A stretch of 16,508 nt of DNA from an uncultured Clostridium sp. (GCF_937920395.1 NZ_CALEVF010000014.1:1-16508), one strand, 5' to 3'. Shown: positions 6,299 to 14,882, counted from the stretch's first letter. The notes: generated by a model not told the origin, from the sequence alone. Numbers and translations: made by a program.

Positions 6299-7630
6299 TT
6301 ATAAATCTTTTTTTAATATCTTCCCTACTGAATTTTTAGGGAGAGATTCCATAAAAATAATTTTTTTAGGAATCTTGTATTTAGCTAATTTAGTTGAAAG
6401 ATACTCTAATATTTCATGTTGACTTAAGGTAGACACCAAATAAAGTACAGGAACCTGTCCCCACTTTTCATCAATATGTCCAACCACTGCACACTCATTT
6501 ATTTCCGGATGTGCATATAAGATGTTTTCTATCTCTTTCGGATAAATATTTTCACCACCAGATATAATTATATCTTTGCGACGAGCAACTATATTTAAAA
6601 ATCCATCTTCATCAATGTATCCCACATCTCCTGTATTAAAGTATCCAGATATATTTTTTTTACCTAGATATCCATCTATAAGCATAGGACTTTTAATTAG
6701 GATTTCACCAATTCCTTTTTTATCAACATTTTGAATTTGAATATCTACATTTTCAAGTGGAATTCCGACTGAATCAATTTTCTCTGGATATTCTAATACT
6801 GAAAAAGTAGTGGATTGACTTGTTGTCTCTGTCATTCCATAGGTTTTATATAATGGAATGTTTCGTAATATGCTTTTCTCAACCAAATCCTTAGGTATAA
6901 ATTCACCACCTAACAACACTACACGTAATTTATGTATTTCTATTCTCTCAACAATCCTATTTAACATAGTTGGAACAATAGAGATCATATTTATAGTCCC
7001 ACTTTTAATTAAGCTTAAGACTTTTTCTTCATCAAACCTTTCCAGTATAGTAATTTGAGTACCATTGTATAAACTTCGTAGTAAAATAGTTAATCCACTA
7101 ATATGATACATAGGTAATACCAAAAGCCAATTATCCCCCATTGTTACCCCAATACTTTTCTGGGATGCCAATACATGAGCTGAAAACTGTTTCCACCTAA
7201 TAGGAACTGATTTGAACTCGCCGGTTGTAGCACTTGTATTCATGATAACAACAATGTTTTCACCTTCAAACTCTTCTATTAATTTTACCTCTTCCCTCTT
7301 ATTTTTATAAACTTTATTAAAGCTTATAAATCTATCGTCATATGAAAATATAACTTTAACCTCTGTTAAGGTTAATTGATTTTTAAGCTCATTCTCTGTC
7401 AAATGAATATTTAACATTACAACTTCTTTACCCAAAAGTTGTAATGCCAAAAAGAAGAGAACCATATCAACTGAGTTATTTGAATAGATAGCAACCCTTC
7501 GCTCAGTTTTCACATATGACGATAGTTTCCCAGTAAGTTCTATCACACGTTCATAAACTTCATGATAAGTTAAATCATTAATGAACTTTTTATTTGGATT
7601 TTCAATGTTGTGTTTTTTAAGCCAATTCAT
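6299..7630 (-). CDS. menE: MenE, o-succinylbenzoate-CoA ligase
   Basis: MenE activates o-succinylbenzoate with ATP to the acyl-adenylate and then to the CoA thioester. The 443-residue protein shows the ANL-superfamily order of motifs: phosphate loop at residues 131-141 (NTSATTGEFKS), the motif YKTYGMTETT at 261-270, the hinge region FNTGDVGYID...RRKDIIISGGENIYP at about 331-374, and the C-terminal catalytic lysine K437 (PKNSVGKILK). The phosphate loop reads SATTG where most family members have SGTTG, a small change that need not harm activity. It is slightly shorter than many MenE proteins (450-490) but complete. The start has AGGTGAG upstream, and the gene sits 24 bases after menB. Confidence 0.94.
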   Translation of the reverse strand: MNWLKKHNIENPNKKFINDLTYHEVYERVIELTGKLSSYVKTERRVAIYSNNSVDMVLFFLALQLLGKEVVMLNIHLTENELKNQLTLTEVKVIFSYDDRFISFNKVYKNKREEVKLIEEFEGENIVVIMNTSATTGEFKSVPIRWKQFSAHVLASQKSIGVTMGDNWLLVLPMYHISGLTILLRSLYNGTQITILERFDEEKVLSLIKSGTINMISIVPTMLNRIVERIEIHKLRVVLLGGEFIPKDLVEKSILRNIPLYKTYGMTETTSQSTTFSVLEYPEKIDSVGIPLENVDIQIQNVDKKGIGEILIKSPMLIDGYLGKKNISGYFNTGDVGYIDEDGFLNIVARRKDIIISGGENIYPKEIENILYAHPEINECAVVGHIDEKWGQVPVLYLVSTLSQHEILEYLSTKLAKYKIPKKIIFMESLPKNSVGKILKKDL

Positions 7631-7654
7631 TTTATCTCACCTTTACAAATTTAT

Positions 7655-8497
7655 TTATGGGAATTTAGGAAATTCTTCAAAATTGGGGTCGCGTTTTTCT
7701 TTAAAAGCATCTCGCCCTTCTTTTGCTTCCTCCGTAGTGTAATATAATAAAGTAGCATCCCCTGCTAATTGTTGCAAACCAGCTAATCCATCTGTATCTG
7801 CATTAAATGATGCTTTTAAGAAACGTAATGCAGTTGGAGAATGTTGCATTATTTCTTTTGCCCATTTTACTGTTTCCTGTTCTAACTCACAAAATGGAAC
7901 TACTGTATTCACAAGTCCCATATCAAGAGCCTCTTTAGCAGTATATTGACGACATAAATACCAAATCTCACGTGCCTTTTTATGACCAACGATACGTGCT
8001 AAATATCCTGCACCATACCCACCGTCAAAAGACCCTACTTTGGGTCCTGTTTGACCAAATTTAGCATTTTCAGAAGCTATTGTTAAGTCACATACTATAT
8101 GTAACACATGGCCACCACCAATTGCGTACCCATTAACCATTGCAATAACTGGTTTTGGAATAATTCTAATTAAATGTTGCAAATCTAAAACATTTAAACG
8201 TGGGATATTATCATCACCAACATATCCTCCATTTCCACGTACCTTTTGATCTCCTCCTGAGCAGAACGCCTCGTTTTCCACGCCTTGACCATGATTAGCT
8301 CCAGTTAAAATTACCACACCTATTTTACTATCTTCACGAGCCATAGTAAATGCATGGATTAATTCCATTATAGTTTTAGGACGAAAGGCATTTCTCACTT
8401 CAGGTCGATTAATTGTAATCTTTGCAATCCCATCATAAGTTTCATATTTTATATCTTCATAATTACGCATTGAATCTTTCCAATTAAATTTATCCAT
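7655..8497 (-). CDS. menB: MenB, 1,4-dihydroxy-2-naphthoyl-CoA synthase
   Basis: MenB closes the second ring of the naphthoquinone from o-succinylbenzoyl-CoA. The 280-residue protein is a crotonase-fold enzyme very close in sequence to E. coli MenB. Visible motifs are FCSGGDQ (residues 78-84), NGYAIGGGH (122-130) with the oxyanion-hole glycines, and [12 protein letters not shown] (149-160), then [12 protein letters not shown]151 aligns with the E. coli glycine (G156) that binds bicarbonate, marking this as the bicarbonate-dependent type I enzyme, and D158 aligns with E. coli D163. The start has GAGGAG upstream; gaps to menH and menE are 12 and 24 bases. Confidence 0.97.
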   Translation of the reverse strand: MDKFNWKDSMRNYEDIKYETYDGIAKITINRPEVRNAFRPKTIMELIHAFTMAREDSKIGVVILTGANHGQGVENEAFCSGGDQKVRGNGGYVGDDNIPRLNVLDLQHLIRIIPKPVIAMVNGYAIGGGHVLHIVCDLTIASENAKFGQTGPKVGSFDGGYGAGYLARIVGHKKAREIWYLCRQYTAKEALDMGLVNTVVPFCELEQETVKWAKEIMQHSPTALRFLKASFNADTDGLAGLQQLAGDATLLYYTTEEAKEGRDAFKEKRDPNFEEFPKFP

Positions 8498-8509
8498 ATC
8501 TTCACTCCT

Positions 8510-9307
8510 CTAAATTTTTAAAAATTCGTTTAAAACATCCATAAATGCTTTAGCATCTTCAATATGAGTATTATGTCCACATCCATTTATTGCAACATGC
8601 TTTATATTTTTATTTAATTTTTTAAAATTTTTACCCACTGCATCATATTTTTTATCAAATTGTCCACTAACATATAATGTAGGCATAGATAATTTAACTA
8701 TTTGATCTTTCAGACATGGAAATTTTCCTTGGCCAGTGCATTTCAGTGTGTTTGAAAGTGCTCTAGTACTATTACCTAAACGTCTTTTGTTTATTTCATT
8801 AATAATAGACCTTGGTAACTTTCTTTGTGATTTAAAGATGCCTAAATCACTCCAATATTGATTAAACCATTCTATCCCATTTTTTTGTATCATTTTTGAT
8901 AAGTTTACATCATTCCTGCGACGTTTTAAGCGATTTAAAAATCCAACTTCACCATAAGATGCATTTTCTAAAATCAGATTATCGATTTCTTTGGGATAAT
9001 TTAAAGCATAGGCTAGTGCAATACGACCACCCATAGAATAACCTAGCATTGAGTATCTCTTTAAACCTAACTTAGAGATGATCATATTTAAATGCTTAAT
9101 CATTACTTTTAATGAATAATATTTGAAAAGTTTTGGTTTATCACTTTTCCCATGTCCAATTAAATCAATTAATATTAATTGATGCTCATGCAATTTAATA
9201 ACTTCCCAGGTGCCAAGGTTTTCTGAAAAACCATGTAAACAAATAATTGGTTTTCCTTCACCCTTTACTTCAATGTGATATTTGATTTTTTCAACTTCAA
9301 TAAACAT
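8510..9307 (-). CDS. menH: MenH, SHCHC synthase (alpha/beta hydrolase)
   Basis: MenH eliminates pyruvate from SEPHCHC to give SHCHC. The 265-residue alpha/beta hydrolase has the oxyanion motif LHGFSENLGTW (residues 24-34), the nucleophile elbow GYSMGG with S91, a probable catalytic D218 (SGQFD) and H245 (GCGHNTH). The GCGHNTH ending resembles the AGHNAH motif of E. coli MenH. Alpha/beta hydrolases are hard to assign by sequence alone, so much of the confidence comes from its position between menD and menB. The predicted protein is strongly basic in the lid region (RLKRRRND). The start has AGGGTGA upstream. Confidence 0.9.
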   Translation of the reverse strand: MFIEVEKIKYHIEVKGEGKPIICLHGFSENLGTWEVIKLHEHQLILIDLIGHGKSDKPKLFKYYSLKVMIKHLNMIISKLGLKRYSMLGYSMGGRIALAYALNYPKEIDNLILENASYGEVGFLNRLKRRRNDVNLSKMIQKNGIEWFNQYWSDLGIFKSQRKLPRSIINEINKRRLGNSTRALSNTLKCTGQGKFPCLKDQIVKLSMPTLYVSGQFDKKYDAVGKNFKKLNKNIKHVAINGCGHNTHIEDAKAFMDVLNEFLKI

Positions 9308-9316
9308 ACTATCACC

Positions 9317-10966
9317 CTATAATGTTGTGTATTTTTCATGTAATATTTTACTTAACTCTGAATTGATTTTTACCTCAATTAGCTTAATTCCTTCCAAAGT
9401 CAGTGCTTCATTAAAGTCATCTTCAAACTGCTTATAATCTTTCGCTTCATAATAGATTGTATTATACAAAGTTTTTACGCCCTCAAAATTTATTCCCTGT
9501 GGTGTTAAAAATAAATGTTCAAAATGATTTTCTTTACTTTGAGGTAAATATCTAAAAATTCCTCCCCCATCATTATTTAATAACAGGATAATTAAATTTA
9601 AATTATGTGCCTTTCCAATTAATAATCCATTTAAATCATGGTAAAATGCCAAATCACCTGCTATTAAAACTGTTGTATGATTTGATGTAGATATACCTAG
9701 TGCGGTGGAAACAGTACCATCAATTCCATTTGCCCCTCTATTACATAAAACCTTTATATTCTGATTACGGGTTTCAAAAAAGTAATCCATATCACGAATC
9801 GACATACTATTTGCTACAACTAATCTACTTTTTTCTGGCAGCATACCTTGTAGCTTTTGAATTAATTTTCCTTCAAATAGGTATTCTTCATCCTTTGCAC
9901 CATTAAGTTGTTTACGCATTTGTTTCTGATATCTTAACCACTTATCTAAATACTCTCTATTACTATTTTCTATACCAATAGAGGTAGCAAACAATTTTGG
10001 TGAAGAAACAATATATCTTTTCGTTGACAATGATGGATTACAATATTTAAAACTTTCACCAATTTGTATATATAAAGCCTCTTTATGTAGTGTCAAAAAC
10101 TGCTGCAACCTTTTAGAAACAGGTAACTGCCCAAAGTGAATAATAAATTCAGGTTCTAATCCTCTTTTAATATCATCATCTTTTAAAAAAGCATCATAAC
10201 TATCAATAATAATATTACTAGAGTAATTTCTTAAATTTGAAATTGGGTCAGCAAGTATTGGTATTTTTAACCGTTCTCCTAGTTCTAAGACTTGTTTATG
10301 ATAGTTTGAATATGCATCTCCACCACAAATAATAATTCCATTTTTATTTTTAAAAATGGAGGCATCCATGAAAATTTGATTTTCTCCTTCGCTGAATTCA
10401 AATTTGTTTTTTGCACGCCCTACAGTAAAGTTAAGCTTACTTAAATCTGGAGTTAAAGGGTCACGAATTGGTACATTAATGTGGATTACCCCATATTCTT
10501 TTGACATAGCACTTACATATGCTTTCTGCATCACCACACGTACATACCTGTACATACTTTCACTTTCCTCAGGAAGTGCCAGTTCTTCGTAATATTTTGT
10601 AAAGTTGTCGAATATTTTATTCTGATCAATTGTTTGTGGTGCCCCAACATTACGGAGTTCAGGTGGGCGATCAGCTGTTAAAACAATTAATGGTACTCCT
10701 GAATACTTTGCTTCCACAATGGCAGGTAAATAATTCGCCACAGCGGAACCTGAAGTACAAACTAATACCACAGGTCTAGCCTGTTCTTTAGCTATACCTA
10801 GCGCAAAGAAACCTGCAGAACGCTCATCAACATTTACATAGATTTTAAAATCATGTTCACAAAATAATATAGATATGGGTGTAGATCGTGAACCTGGACT
10901 AATTACAACTTCACGCACACCTAATTGATATAGTTCGTCAACTAACGCAGCAATATAATTTGTCAT
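9317..10966 (-). CDS. menD: MenD, SEPHCHC synthase (thiamine diphosphate enzyme)
   Basis: MenD condenses isochorismate with 2-oxoglutarate, releasing CO2, to give SEPHCHC. The 549-residue protein has the usual three-domain ThDP-enzyme layout. The N-terminal domain shows [11 protein letters not shown] (about 20-30), the activating glutamate in [10 protein letters not shown] (E48), and [14 protein letters not shown]. The C-terminal domain has the [11 protein letters not shown]...NNDGGGIF cofactor and metal motif. All are typical of MenD, and no domain is missing. The start has GAGGAG upstream; it follows menF by 16 bases and precedes menH by 9. It competes with other chorismate-derived pathways for isochorismate, and no siderophore genes are present in the window. 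Confidence 0.97.
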   Translation of the reverse strand: MTNYIAALVDELYQLGVREVVISPGSRSTPISILFCEHDFKIYVNVDERSAGFFALGIAKEQARPVVLVCTSGSAVANYLPAIVEAKYSGVPLIVLTADRPPELRNVGAPQTIDQNKIFDNFTKYYEELALPEESESMYRYVRVVMQKAYVSAMSKEYGVIHINVPIRDPLTPDLSKLNFTVGRAKNKFEFSEGENQIFMDASIFKNKNGIIICGGDAYSNYHKQVLELGERLKIPILADPISNLRNYSSNIIIDSYDAFLKDDDIKRGLEPEFIIHFGQLPVSKRLQQFLTLHKEALYIQIGESFKYCNPSLSTKRYIVSSPKLFATSIGIENSNREYLDKWLRYQKQMRKQLNGAKDEEYLFEGKLIQKLQGMLPEKSRLVVANSMSIRDMDYFFETRNQNIKVLCNRGANGIDGTVSTALGISTSNHTTVLIAGDLAFYHDLNGLLIGKAHNLNLIILLLNNDGGGIFRYLPQSKENHFEHLFLTPQGINFEGVKTLYNTIYYEAKDYKQFEDDFNEALTLEGIKLIEVKINSELSKILHEKYTTL

Positions 10967-10982
10967 TTTTTTCTCCTCTTCA

Positions 10983-12128
10983 CTATAAGCTTTCTATTAT
11001 TGTTTTTAGCTTATCCTTTGTTTCAATATATTCGACTTCACAATTTGATTTATCTACTATTCCACATCCTGCATAGGCATATGCTATATTTTCTACAATC
11101 AGAGCAGATCTTATTCCTGCTACAAAAATACCATCCCCATTTTCATCCATTATGCCAATAGGCGCCGCATACAAGCCTCTTTCATGTTTTTCATATCTTT
11201 TGATTAATTCCAGAGCTTTATCTACCGGATTACCACCTAAGGCAGGGGTAGGATGAAGTCGTTTTACCCATTGAAGTAAAGTGCTGTTTTTATCAGTTCC
11301 ATGAATAGCTGTTTGTAAATGATGCAGATTTTTAAGTGTTAAAATTCTAGTCTCATCGACAATCAATTCATCTGTAAATCTCTTCATAACTTTAACTATT
11401 GAGTCAATAACAATTTGATGTTCATGGCGATTTTTAGTATCCGTTAATAACGCCTCTTTCTGTAACTCATCATTCTCATTGCTTCGCAAAATAGTGCCAG
11501 CAAGAGCGTAACTTAATACTCTGTTTTTATCTTTTTGGACCAAAATCTCTGGTGTTGCACCTAAAAATGTTTTACCGTCCTTAAAATAACCAAATACAAA
11601 ACTATTTATGCTTTGTCTCAAAAGCTTCTGTAATACACTTTCTACATTTATTAGAGCACCACATTCAATTTTAACTTCTCTTGAAATAACAACTTTATTT
11701 ACCTCTTCTTTCGAGATTGCATCTTTTGCCGCAGAAAACATTTGTGTCCATGCTTCATAATCGTCCATTTCATATATATAAGAATGCTGGCAAACTTCCA
11801 CTTCCCTATTTTCAATTTCAACTAAATCTTGAAAATAGTAAAATGTCTGTTTACCATCCTTTTCAACAAGATAATATTCAAATGCAACATTTTCATTACC
11901 AAATCCCGCCCACTTTTCATCTTTGATTGAATTAAAAAATGTCATTGATGAGAAAACATATAAATAATCCTTTATACTTTCATCAATAGAAACGGCTTTT
12001 AAACGTTTAGCCCCAAGAATCAACTCTTTTTTTATTGGATTATAGAATGAAAACTTTTCCTCGTTTTCAAAATGCCTCCAAAACGAAAGCGGATTATCTA
12101 ATTTAATCTGTTTTTCATAATATTTCAA
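10983..12128 (-). CDS. menF: MenF, isochorismate synthase
   Basis: MenF isomerises chorismate to isochorismate, the first committed step. The chorismate-binding fold is shown by KVVISREV (with the general-base lysine), [47 protein letters not shown] and [11 protein letters not shown] chose a TTG start at 12128, giving 381 residues: AGAGGTG (12135-12141) stands 6 bases before it, while the in-frame GTG at 12137 is part of that ribosome binding site. If the GTG were used the protein would be 384 residues. It is the first men gene, so it probably sets entry into the pathway. A -10-like TATAAT (minus strand, 12150-12155) lies upstream, but no good -35 element is visible. Confidence 0.93.
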   Translation of the reverse strand: MKYYEKQIKLDNPLSFWRHFENEEKFSFYNPIKKELILGAKRLKAVSIDESIKDYLYVFSSMTFFNSIKDEKWAGFGNENVAFEYYLVEKDGKQTFYYFQDLVEIENREVEVCQHSYIYEMDDYEAWTQMFSAAKDAISKEEVNKVVISREVKIECGALINVESVLQKLLRQSINSFVFGYFKDGKTFLGATPEILVQKDKNRVLSYALAGTILRSNENDELQKEALLTDTKNRHEHQIVIDSIVKVMKRFTDELIVDETRILTLKNLHHLQTAIHGTDKNSTLLQWVKRLHPTPALGGNPVDKALELIKRYEKHERGLYAAPIGIMDENGDGIFVAGIRSALIVENIAYAYAGCGIVDKSNCEVEYIETKDKLKTIIESL

Positions 12129-12169
12129 ATTATACACCTCTATATTTAAATTATAATAAATTTTCTAAT

Positions 12170-12201
12170 CTCTGATATACTAACCAATCGACCCATCAGA
12201 G
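12170..12201 (-). other. Small inverted repeat between the Cys-rich gene and menF
   Basis: CTCTGAT (12170-12176) and ATCAGAG (12195-12201) form a 7-bp stem around an 18-base loop, directly after the stop of the small Cys-rich gene. There is no T tract after it on the minus strand, so it looks like a weak stem or RNA-processing structure more than a true terminator. The small gene and menF may therefore share a transcript. Confidence 0.4.
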
Positions 12202-12375
12202 TTATTTTATAAAAGCATCCTTATAAATTTTTTCTTTGTCTTTTTCTAAGCTATAACAACTTTTTTTACTGTTACTTTCATTATGATCACAATTGCTTCC
12301 ACAACATCCTAATCCTAATTTAGACATTAAAAACATTACACCCATAAACATTAATACTGATATTATTGTTCCCAT
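12202..12375 (-). CDS. Small membrane protein with Cys-rich tail, unknown family
   Basis: This 57-residue protein has one hydrophobic helix (about residues 4-22, IISVLMFMGVMFLMSKLG, itself rich in Met) followed by LGCCGSNCDHN and a Lys/Ser-rich polar tail with one more Cys. The CC...C..H cluster just outside the helix could bind a soft metal such as copper, or take part in thiol exchange. I know similar short CCG-type membrane peptides near metal genes, but cannot name a family. The ATG at 12375 is preferred because GGAG (12384-12387) lies 8 bases upstream; an in-frame GTG at 12384 overlaps that site. It is 73 bases upstream of menF on the same strand and divergent from the CcdA/TlpA operon. 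Confidence 0.6.
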   Translation of the reverse strand: MGTIISVLMFMGVMFLMSKLGLGCCGSNCDHNESNSKKSCYSLEKDKEKIYKDAFIK

Positions 12376-12624
12376 ATCTACCACTCCATTCTTTTTTATA
12401 TAACTTATTATAAAAAAAACTTATAAAGATTTTATGTAGAAATGAAGCATTTAAAGAAATATTTATAATGAATAAATTTTGTACGTAGTTTAATATGGAC
12501 AATTGTTATAATTCAAATTGTAACAATTATGTGAAACACACAAGATCTCCATATCTTTTTAGTATAATATTTACAGTTGTGATTTTTCTCATAGAAAGGA
12601 GTTTTTACTATTTCGTATTTTACA
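12376..12624. promoter_or_regulatory. Divergent control region
   Basis: About 250 bases separate the minus-strand Cys-rich gene (and men operon) from the plus-strand CcdA/TlpA operon. On the plus strand TATAAT (12563-12568) is a likely -10, with no clear -35 at the right distance, which hints at an activator or a weak promoter. On the minus strand TATAAT (12407-12412) may serve the Cys-rich gene, also with a poor -35. The imperfect palindrome at 12501-12528 lies between them. Confidence 0.5.
12501..12528. promoter_or_regulatory. Imperfect 28-bp palindrome, candidate operator
   Basis: AATTGTTA (12501-12508) and TAACAATT (12521-12528) are perfect 8-bp arms, and the centre also contains paired AATT blocks, leaving only a few mismatches over 28 bases. 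Two-fold ATTGTTA...TAACAAT sites are typical of dimeric winged-helix repressors such as MarR proteins. The site lies 35 bases upstream of the plus-strand -10. The MarR protein encoded at 14883-15314 is the nearest candidate to bind it, but this is inference. Confidence 0.45.
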
Positions 12625-13371
12625 TTGAGGCTTTATGAAATTATGGGTATGTTAAACAGACTTTTAAGTGACCCTATAATGAATTTTTCAGAAAATCTAA
12701 ATATACCTTTGATTGGTGTTTTCTTAATTGGGATTATTGGTTCAACCGCTCCATGTCAACTCACCACAAACCTTGGAGCTATTGGATTTATTACAAAGGA
12801 TGGATCTACCAATAAAAATCTTTTTAAAAGTGCATTATGGTATTCACTTGGTAAGCTAACTATATTCTTGTTTTATGGAATATTAATATTATTATTTAAG
12901 GTTAATATACAAAGAGCATCTATACCTTTCTTTAGCTTATTTAGAAAGCTTATGGGACCTTCTGTAATAGTTATTGGGCTTTATATCTTAGGTGTTTTAA
13001 ATTTAAAAGGATCTATTGGAAATTCATTTATAGCTAATGTTGATAATTTAACATATAAGTTTAAGCTATTTAATCCCTCATTTATAATGGGTTCACTATT
13101 TTCACTAGCCTTTTGTCCAACTTTATTTTGGTTATTCTTCGGAATTATTGTTCCTCTAAGCTTTAAATCTCCTTTGGGAATAATTTATCCTCCGCTTTTT
13201 GCATTAGGAACCCTTATGCCCATCTACTTAATATTATTATTGATTTTTATAGGAAAAACTAACTTTAAATCCAACATAACAAAATTCAAAAATATTCAAA
13301 TCACAATTAGAGTTTTTGGGGGGCTTTTACTTATTATCTTTGGGTTAATTGATAGCTTTATATATTGGTAA
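12610..13371 (+). CDS. CcdA/DsbD-type membrane thiol transporter, variant form
   Basis: This membrane protein of about 250 residues has six helices and the two cysteines of the CcdA/DsbD family, one in TAPCQLTTN and one in AFCPTLFW (C44 and C164, counting from the TTG at 12625). CcdA proteins carry electrons from cytoplasmic thioredoxin to outward-facing thiol proteins. The APCQL variant differs from the classic SPCVLPLVP form of the next gene, so it may serve another partner. The start is uncertain: AAGGAG (12596-12601) stands 8 bases before an in-frame ATT at 12610. The first standard codons, TTG 12625 and ATG 12643, are 23 or more bases from it. I mark the ATT as the best-placed start. The next gene begins 48 bases after the stop. 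Confidence 0.8.
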   Translation: MSYFTLRLYEIMGMLNRLLSDPIMNFSENLNIPLIGVFLIGIIGSTAPCQLTTNLGAIGFITKDGSTNKNLFKSALWYSLGKLTIFLFYGILILLFKVNIQRASIPFFSLFRKLMGPSVIVIGLYILGVLNLKGSIGNSFIANVDNLTYKFKLFNPSFIMGSLFSLAFCPTLFWLFFGIIVPLSFKSPLGIIYPPLFALGTLMPIYLILLLIFIGKTNFKSNITKFKNIQITIRVFGGLLLIIFGLIDSFIYW

Positions 13372-13382
13372 TTAAACATTAA

Positions 13383-13401
13383 TTAGTATCATTAATACTA
13401 A
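13383..13401. repeat. Short inverted repeat between the two CcdA genes
   Basis: TTAGTAT (13383-13389) and ATACTAA (13395-13401) flank a 5-base spacer, a few bases ahead of the ribosome binding site GGAGGT of the second CcdA gene. It could fold into a weak stem that tunes translation, or be an operator. Nothing else supports either role. Confidence 0.35.
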
Positions 13402-13419
13402 ATCGGAGGTGTTTTATAC

Positions 13420-14124
13420 TTGAATGACATAACAGTATTATTAGCTTTCTCTGCAGGTCTTCTATCATTTTTATCTCCTTGCGTCCTTCCACTAGTTCCT
13501 GCATATATTAGTTATTTAACTGGTTCTTCTATAGAGGAATTAAAGGATGGCAAGGCTAAATTTTCTACTCTATATAATTCCTTTGGATTTGTGTTAGGTT
13601 TTTCTATTATTTTCATTTTAATGGGTGTTTCTATAACTTCTCTTGGTAAATTACTAACTACCCATAAAGATTTGTTTAGAAAAGTTGGAGGGACCCTTAT
13701 TGTTGTTTTTGGTCTCCATACCCTTGGAGTGTTTAAAATAAAATTGTTATATCGCGAGAAAAGGTTTTTATATTTTAATAAAATTAAAGGCCCATTTAGT
13801 TCAGTAATAATGGGAATGGCTTTTGCTGCAGGTTGGACCCCTTGCATTGGTCCTATATTATCCTCAATACTCATCTATGCTACAAGTATGAACTCTGAGG
13901 GTAAAGGGGTTTTACTTCTGATAATGTATTCCCTTGGACTCGCTGTTCCATTTATTTTAACTGCCATGGCCATAGGGAGCTTTACTAAACAATTTAGAAA
14001 GTTTTCAAAATATCTACCTATAGTATCTACAATTAGTGGTTTATTAATGATAACAATGGGAGTTATGATCTTCATGAACAAATTAGCAATATTAAGTCAA
14101 TATACAAATTTTATTAATTTCTAA
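13420..14124 (+). CDS. ccdA: CcdA, cytochrome c biogenesis-type thiol-disulfide transporter
   Basis: This 234-residue protein is a classic CcdA: six transmembrane helices, the first cysteine C21 in LLSFLSPCVLPLVPAY and the second C142 in AAGWTPCIGPILSS. It moves reducing equivalents from cytoplasmic thioredoxin across the membrane to an exported thioredoxin-like partner, used in cytochrome c maturation, sporulation or copper-site assembly in Firmicutes. The start is TTG, with GGAGGT 9 bases upstream. The next gene, 18 bases on, encodes a TlpA/ResA protein, the expected partner. No cytochrome c or haem-handling genes are in the window, so the final target is unknown. Confidence 0.92.
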   Translation: MNDITVLLAFSAGLLSFLSPCVLPLVPAYISYLTGSSIEELKDGKAKFSTLYNSFGFVLGFSIIFILMGVSITSLGKLLTTHKDLFRKVGGTLIVVFGLHTLGVFKIKLLYREKRFLYFNKIKGPFSSVIMGMAFAAGWTPCIGPILSSILIYATSMNSEGKGVLLLIMYSLGLAVPFILTAMAIGSFTKQFRKFSKYLPIVSTISGLLMITMGVMIFMNKLAILSQYTNFINF

Positions 14125-14142
14125 TAAAAGGAGAGAATAAAT

Positions 14143-14730
14143 ATGAAAAAATATCTAATAGTACTTATAGTTTCCATCGTTATAGGTGGCTCCATTTATA
14201 CTTTAAACACCTATAATGCATCAAACTCTAAATCTAACTCATCTGTGGGAAGCACAGACAGTAGTACTACTCAAAATAATACCTCTATCCAACCTATCGT
14301 AACAAACCCTAATGCTGCTAAAATCAAGGCTATAGATTTCAAATTAAAAGATCTTAACGGTAAAGAATTGTCTTTAAGTGACTTAAAAGGTAAGAAAGTA
14401 TTCCTTAATTTTTGGGCAACTTGGTGTCCTCCATGTAAAGCAGAAATGCCTGAGATTGAAAAATTATATCAAGAAACAAAAAATAGCAACTTAGTTATAG
14501 TCGCCGTAGAGATAGGAGAGCCTTTAAGCACGGTTAAACCCTTTATTGATAGTAACAAGTATAATTTTAGAGTGCTTATAGATCCTGATCAGAGTGTTGC
14601 CGCTAAATATAATATAACATCTATTCCAACTTCATATTTCATTGATGTAAATGGAAATATCGTTTCTAAAAGTATTGGTGGTATGAATATTGATCAGATG
14701 AAAACATATATTAAGACTTTAGATAAATAG
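14143..14730 (+). CDS. Membrane-anchored TlpA/ResA-type thioredoxin
   Basis: A 195-residue extracytoplasmic thiol-disulfide oxidoreductase. It has an N-terminal signal anchor (residues 4-20), a Ser/Asn/Thr-rich linker to about residue 55, then a thioredoxin-fold domain with the active site WATWCPPCK (C95 and C98) and the cis-proline P162 (ITSIPTSYF). WCPPC and the AVEIGE segment are typical of the TlpA/ResA group, which reduces apocytochrome c or copper-site cysteines. There is no lipobox cysteine at the N-terminus, so it should be held by an uncleaved helix. The start has AAAGGAG upstream. It follows ccdA by 18 bases and should receive electrons from it; ResA and TlpA roles cannot be told apart from sequence alone. 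Confidence 0.9.
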   Translation: MKKYLIVLIVSIVIGGSIYTLNTYNASNSKSNSSVGSTDSSTTQNNTSIQPIVTNPNAAKIKAIDFKLKDLNGKELSLSDLKGKKVFLNFWATWCPPCKAEMPEIEKLYQETKNSNLVIVAVEIGEPLSTVKPFIDSNKYNFRVLIDPDQSVAAKYNITSIPTSYFIDVNGNIVSKSIGGMNIDQMKTYIKTLDK

Positions 14731-14772
14731 TTAATGAAAAAAATAAATTCAATATCCATTAAATGGTACAGG

Positions 14773-14797
14773 GTACTGCTTTAAGTTTAAGCAATAC
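14773..14797 (+). terminator. Possible weak terminator or operator after the TlpA gene
   Basis: GTACTGCTT (14773-14781) pairs with AAGCAATAC (14789-14797) over nine positions with one mismatch, around a 7-base loop, 43 bases after the TlpA-gene stop. The following bases are ACTTTATTATT, not a clean T tract. It sits upstream of the MarR gene, so an operator role is also possible. Confidence 0.4.
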
Positions 14798-14882
14798 ACT
14801 TTATTATTGAAATTGAACATATTTTAAATAAAATAAAATAAAACAATATAATATAATGAATAATTAAGAGTGGGAGGTTGTA

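Noticed and set aside
12320..12502. 60-residue minus-strand frame overlapping the Cys-rich gene
   Set aside because: It overlaps the better-supported gene in another frame, lacks a ribosome binding site, and has AT-driven composition.
14820..14860. Repeats of AAATAAAA upstream of the MarR gene as a tandem-repeat or CRISPR-like element
   Set aside because: They are low-complexity AT-rich promoter-type sequence with no spacer structure.
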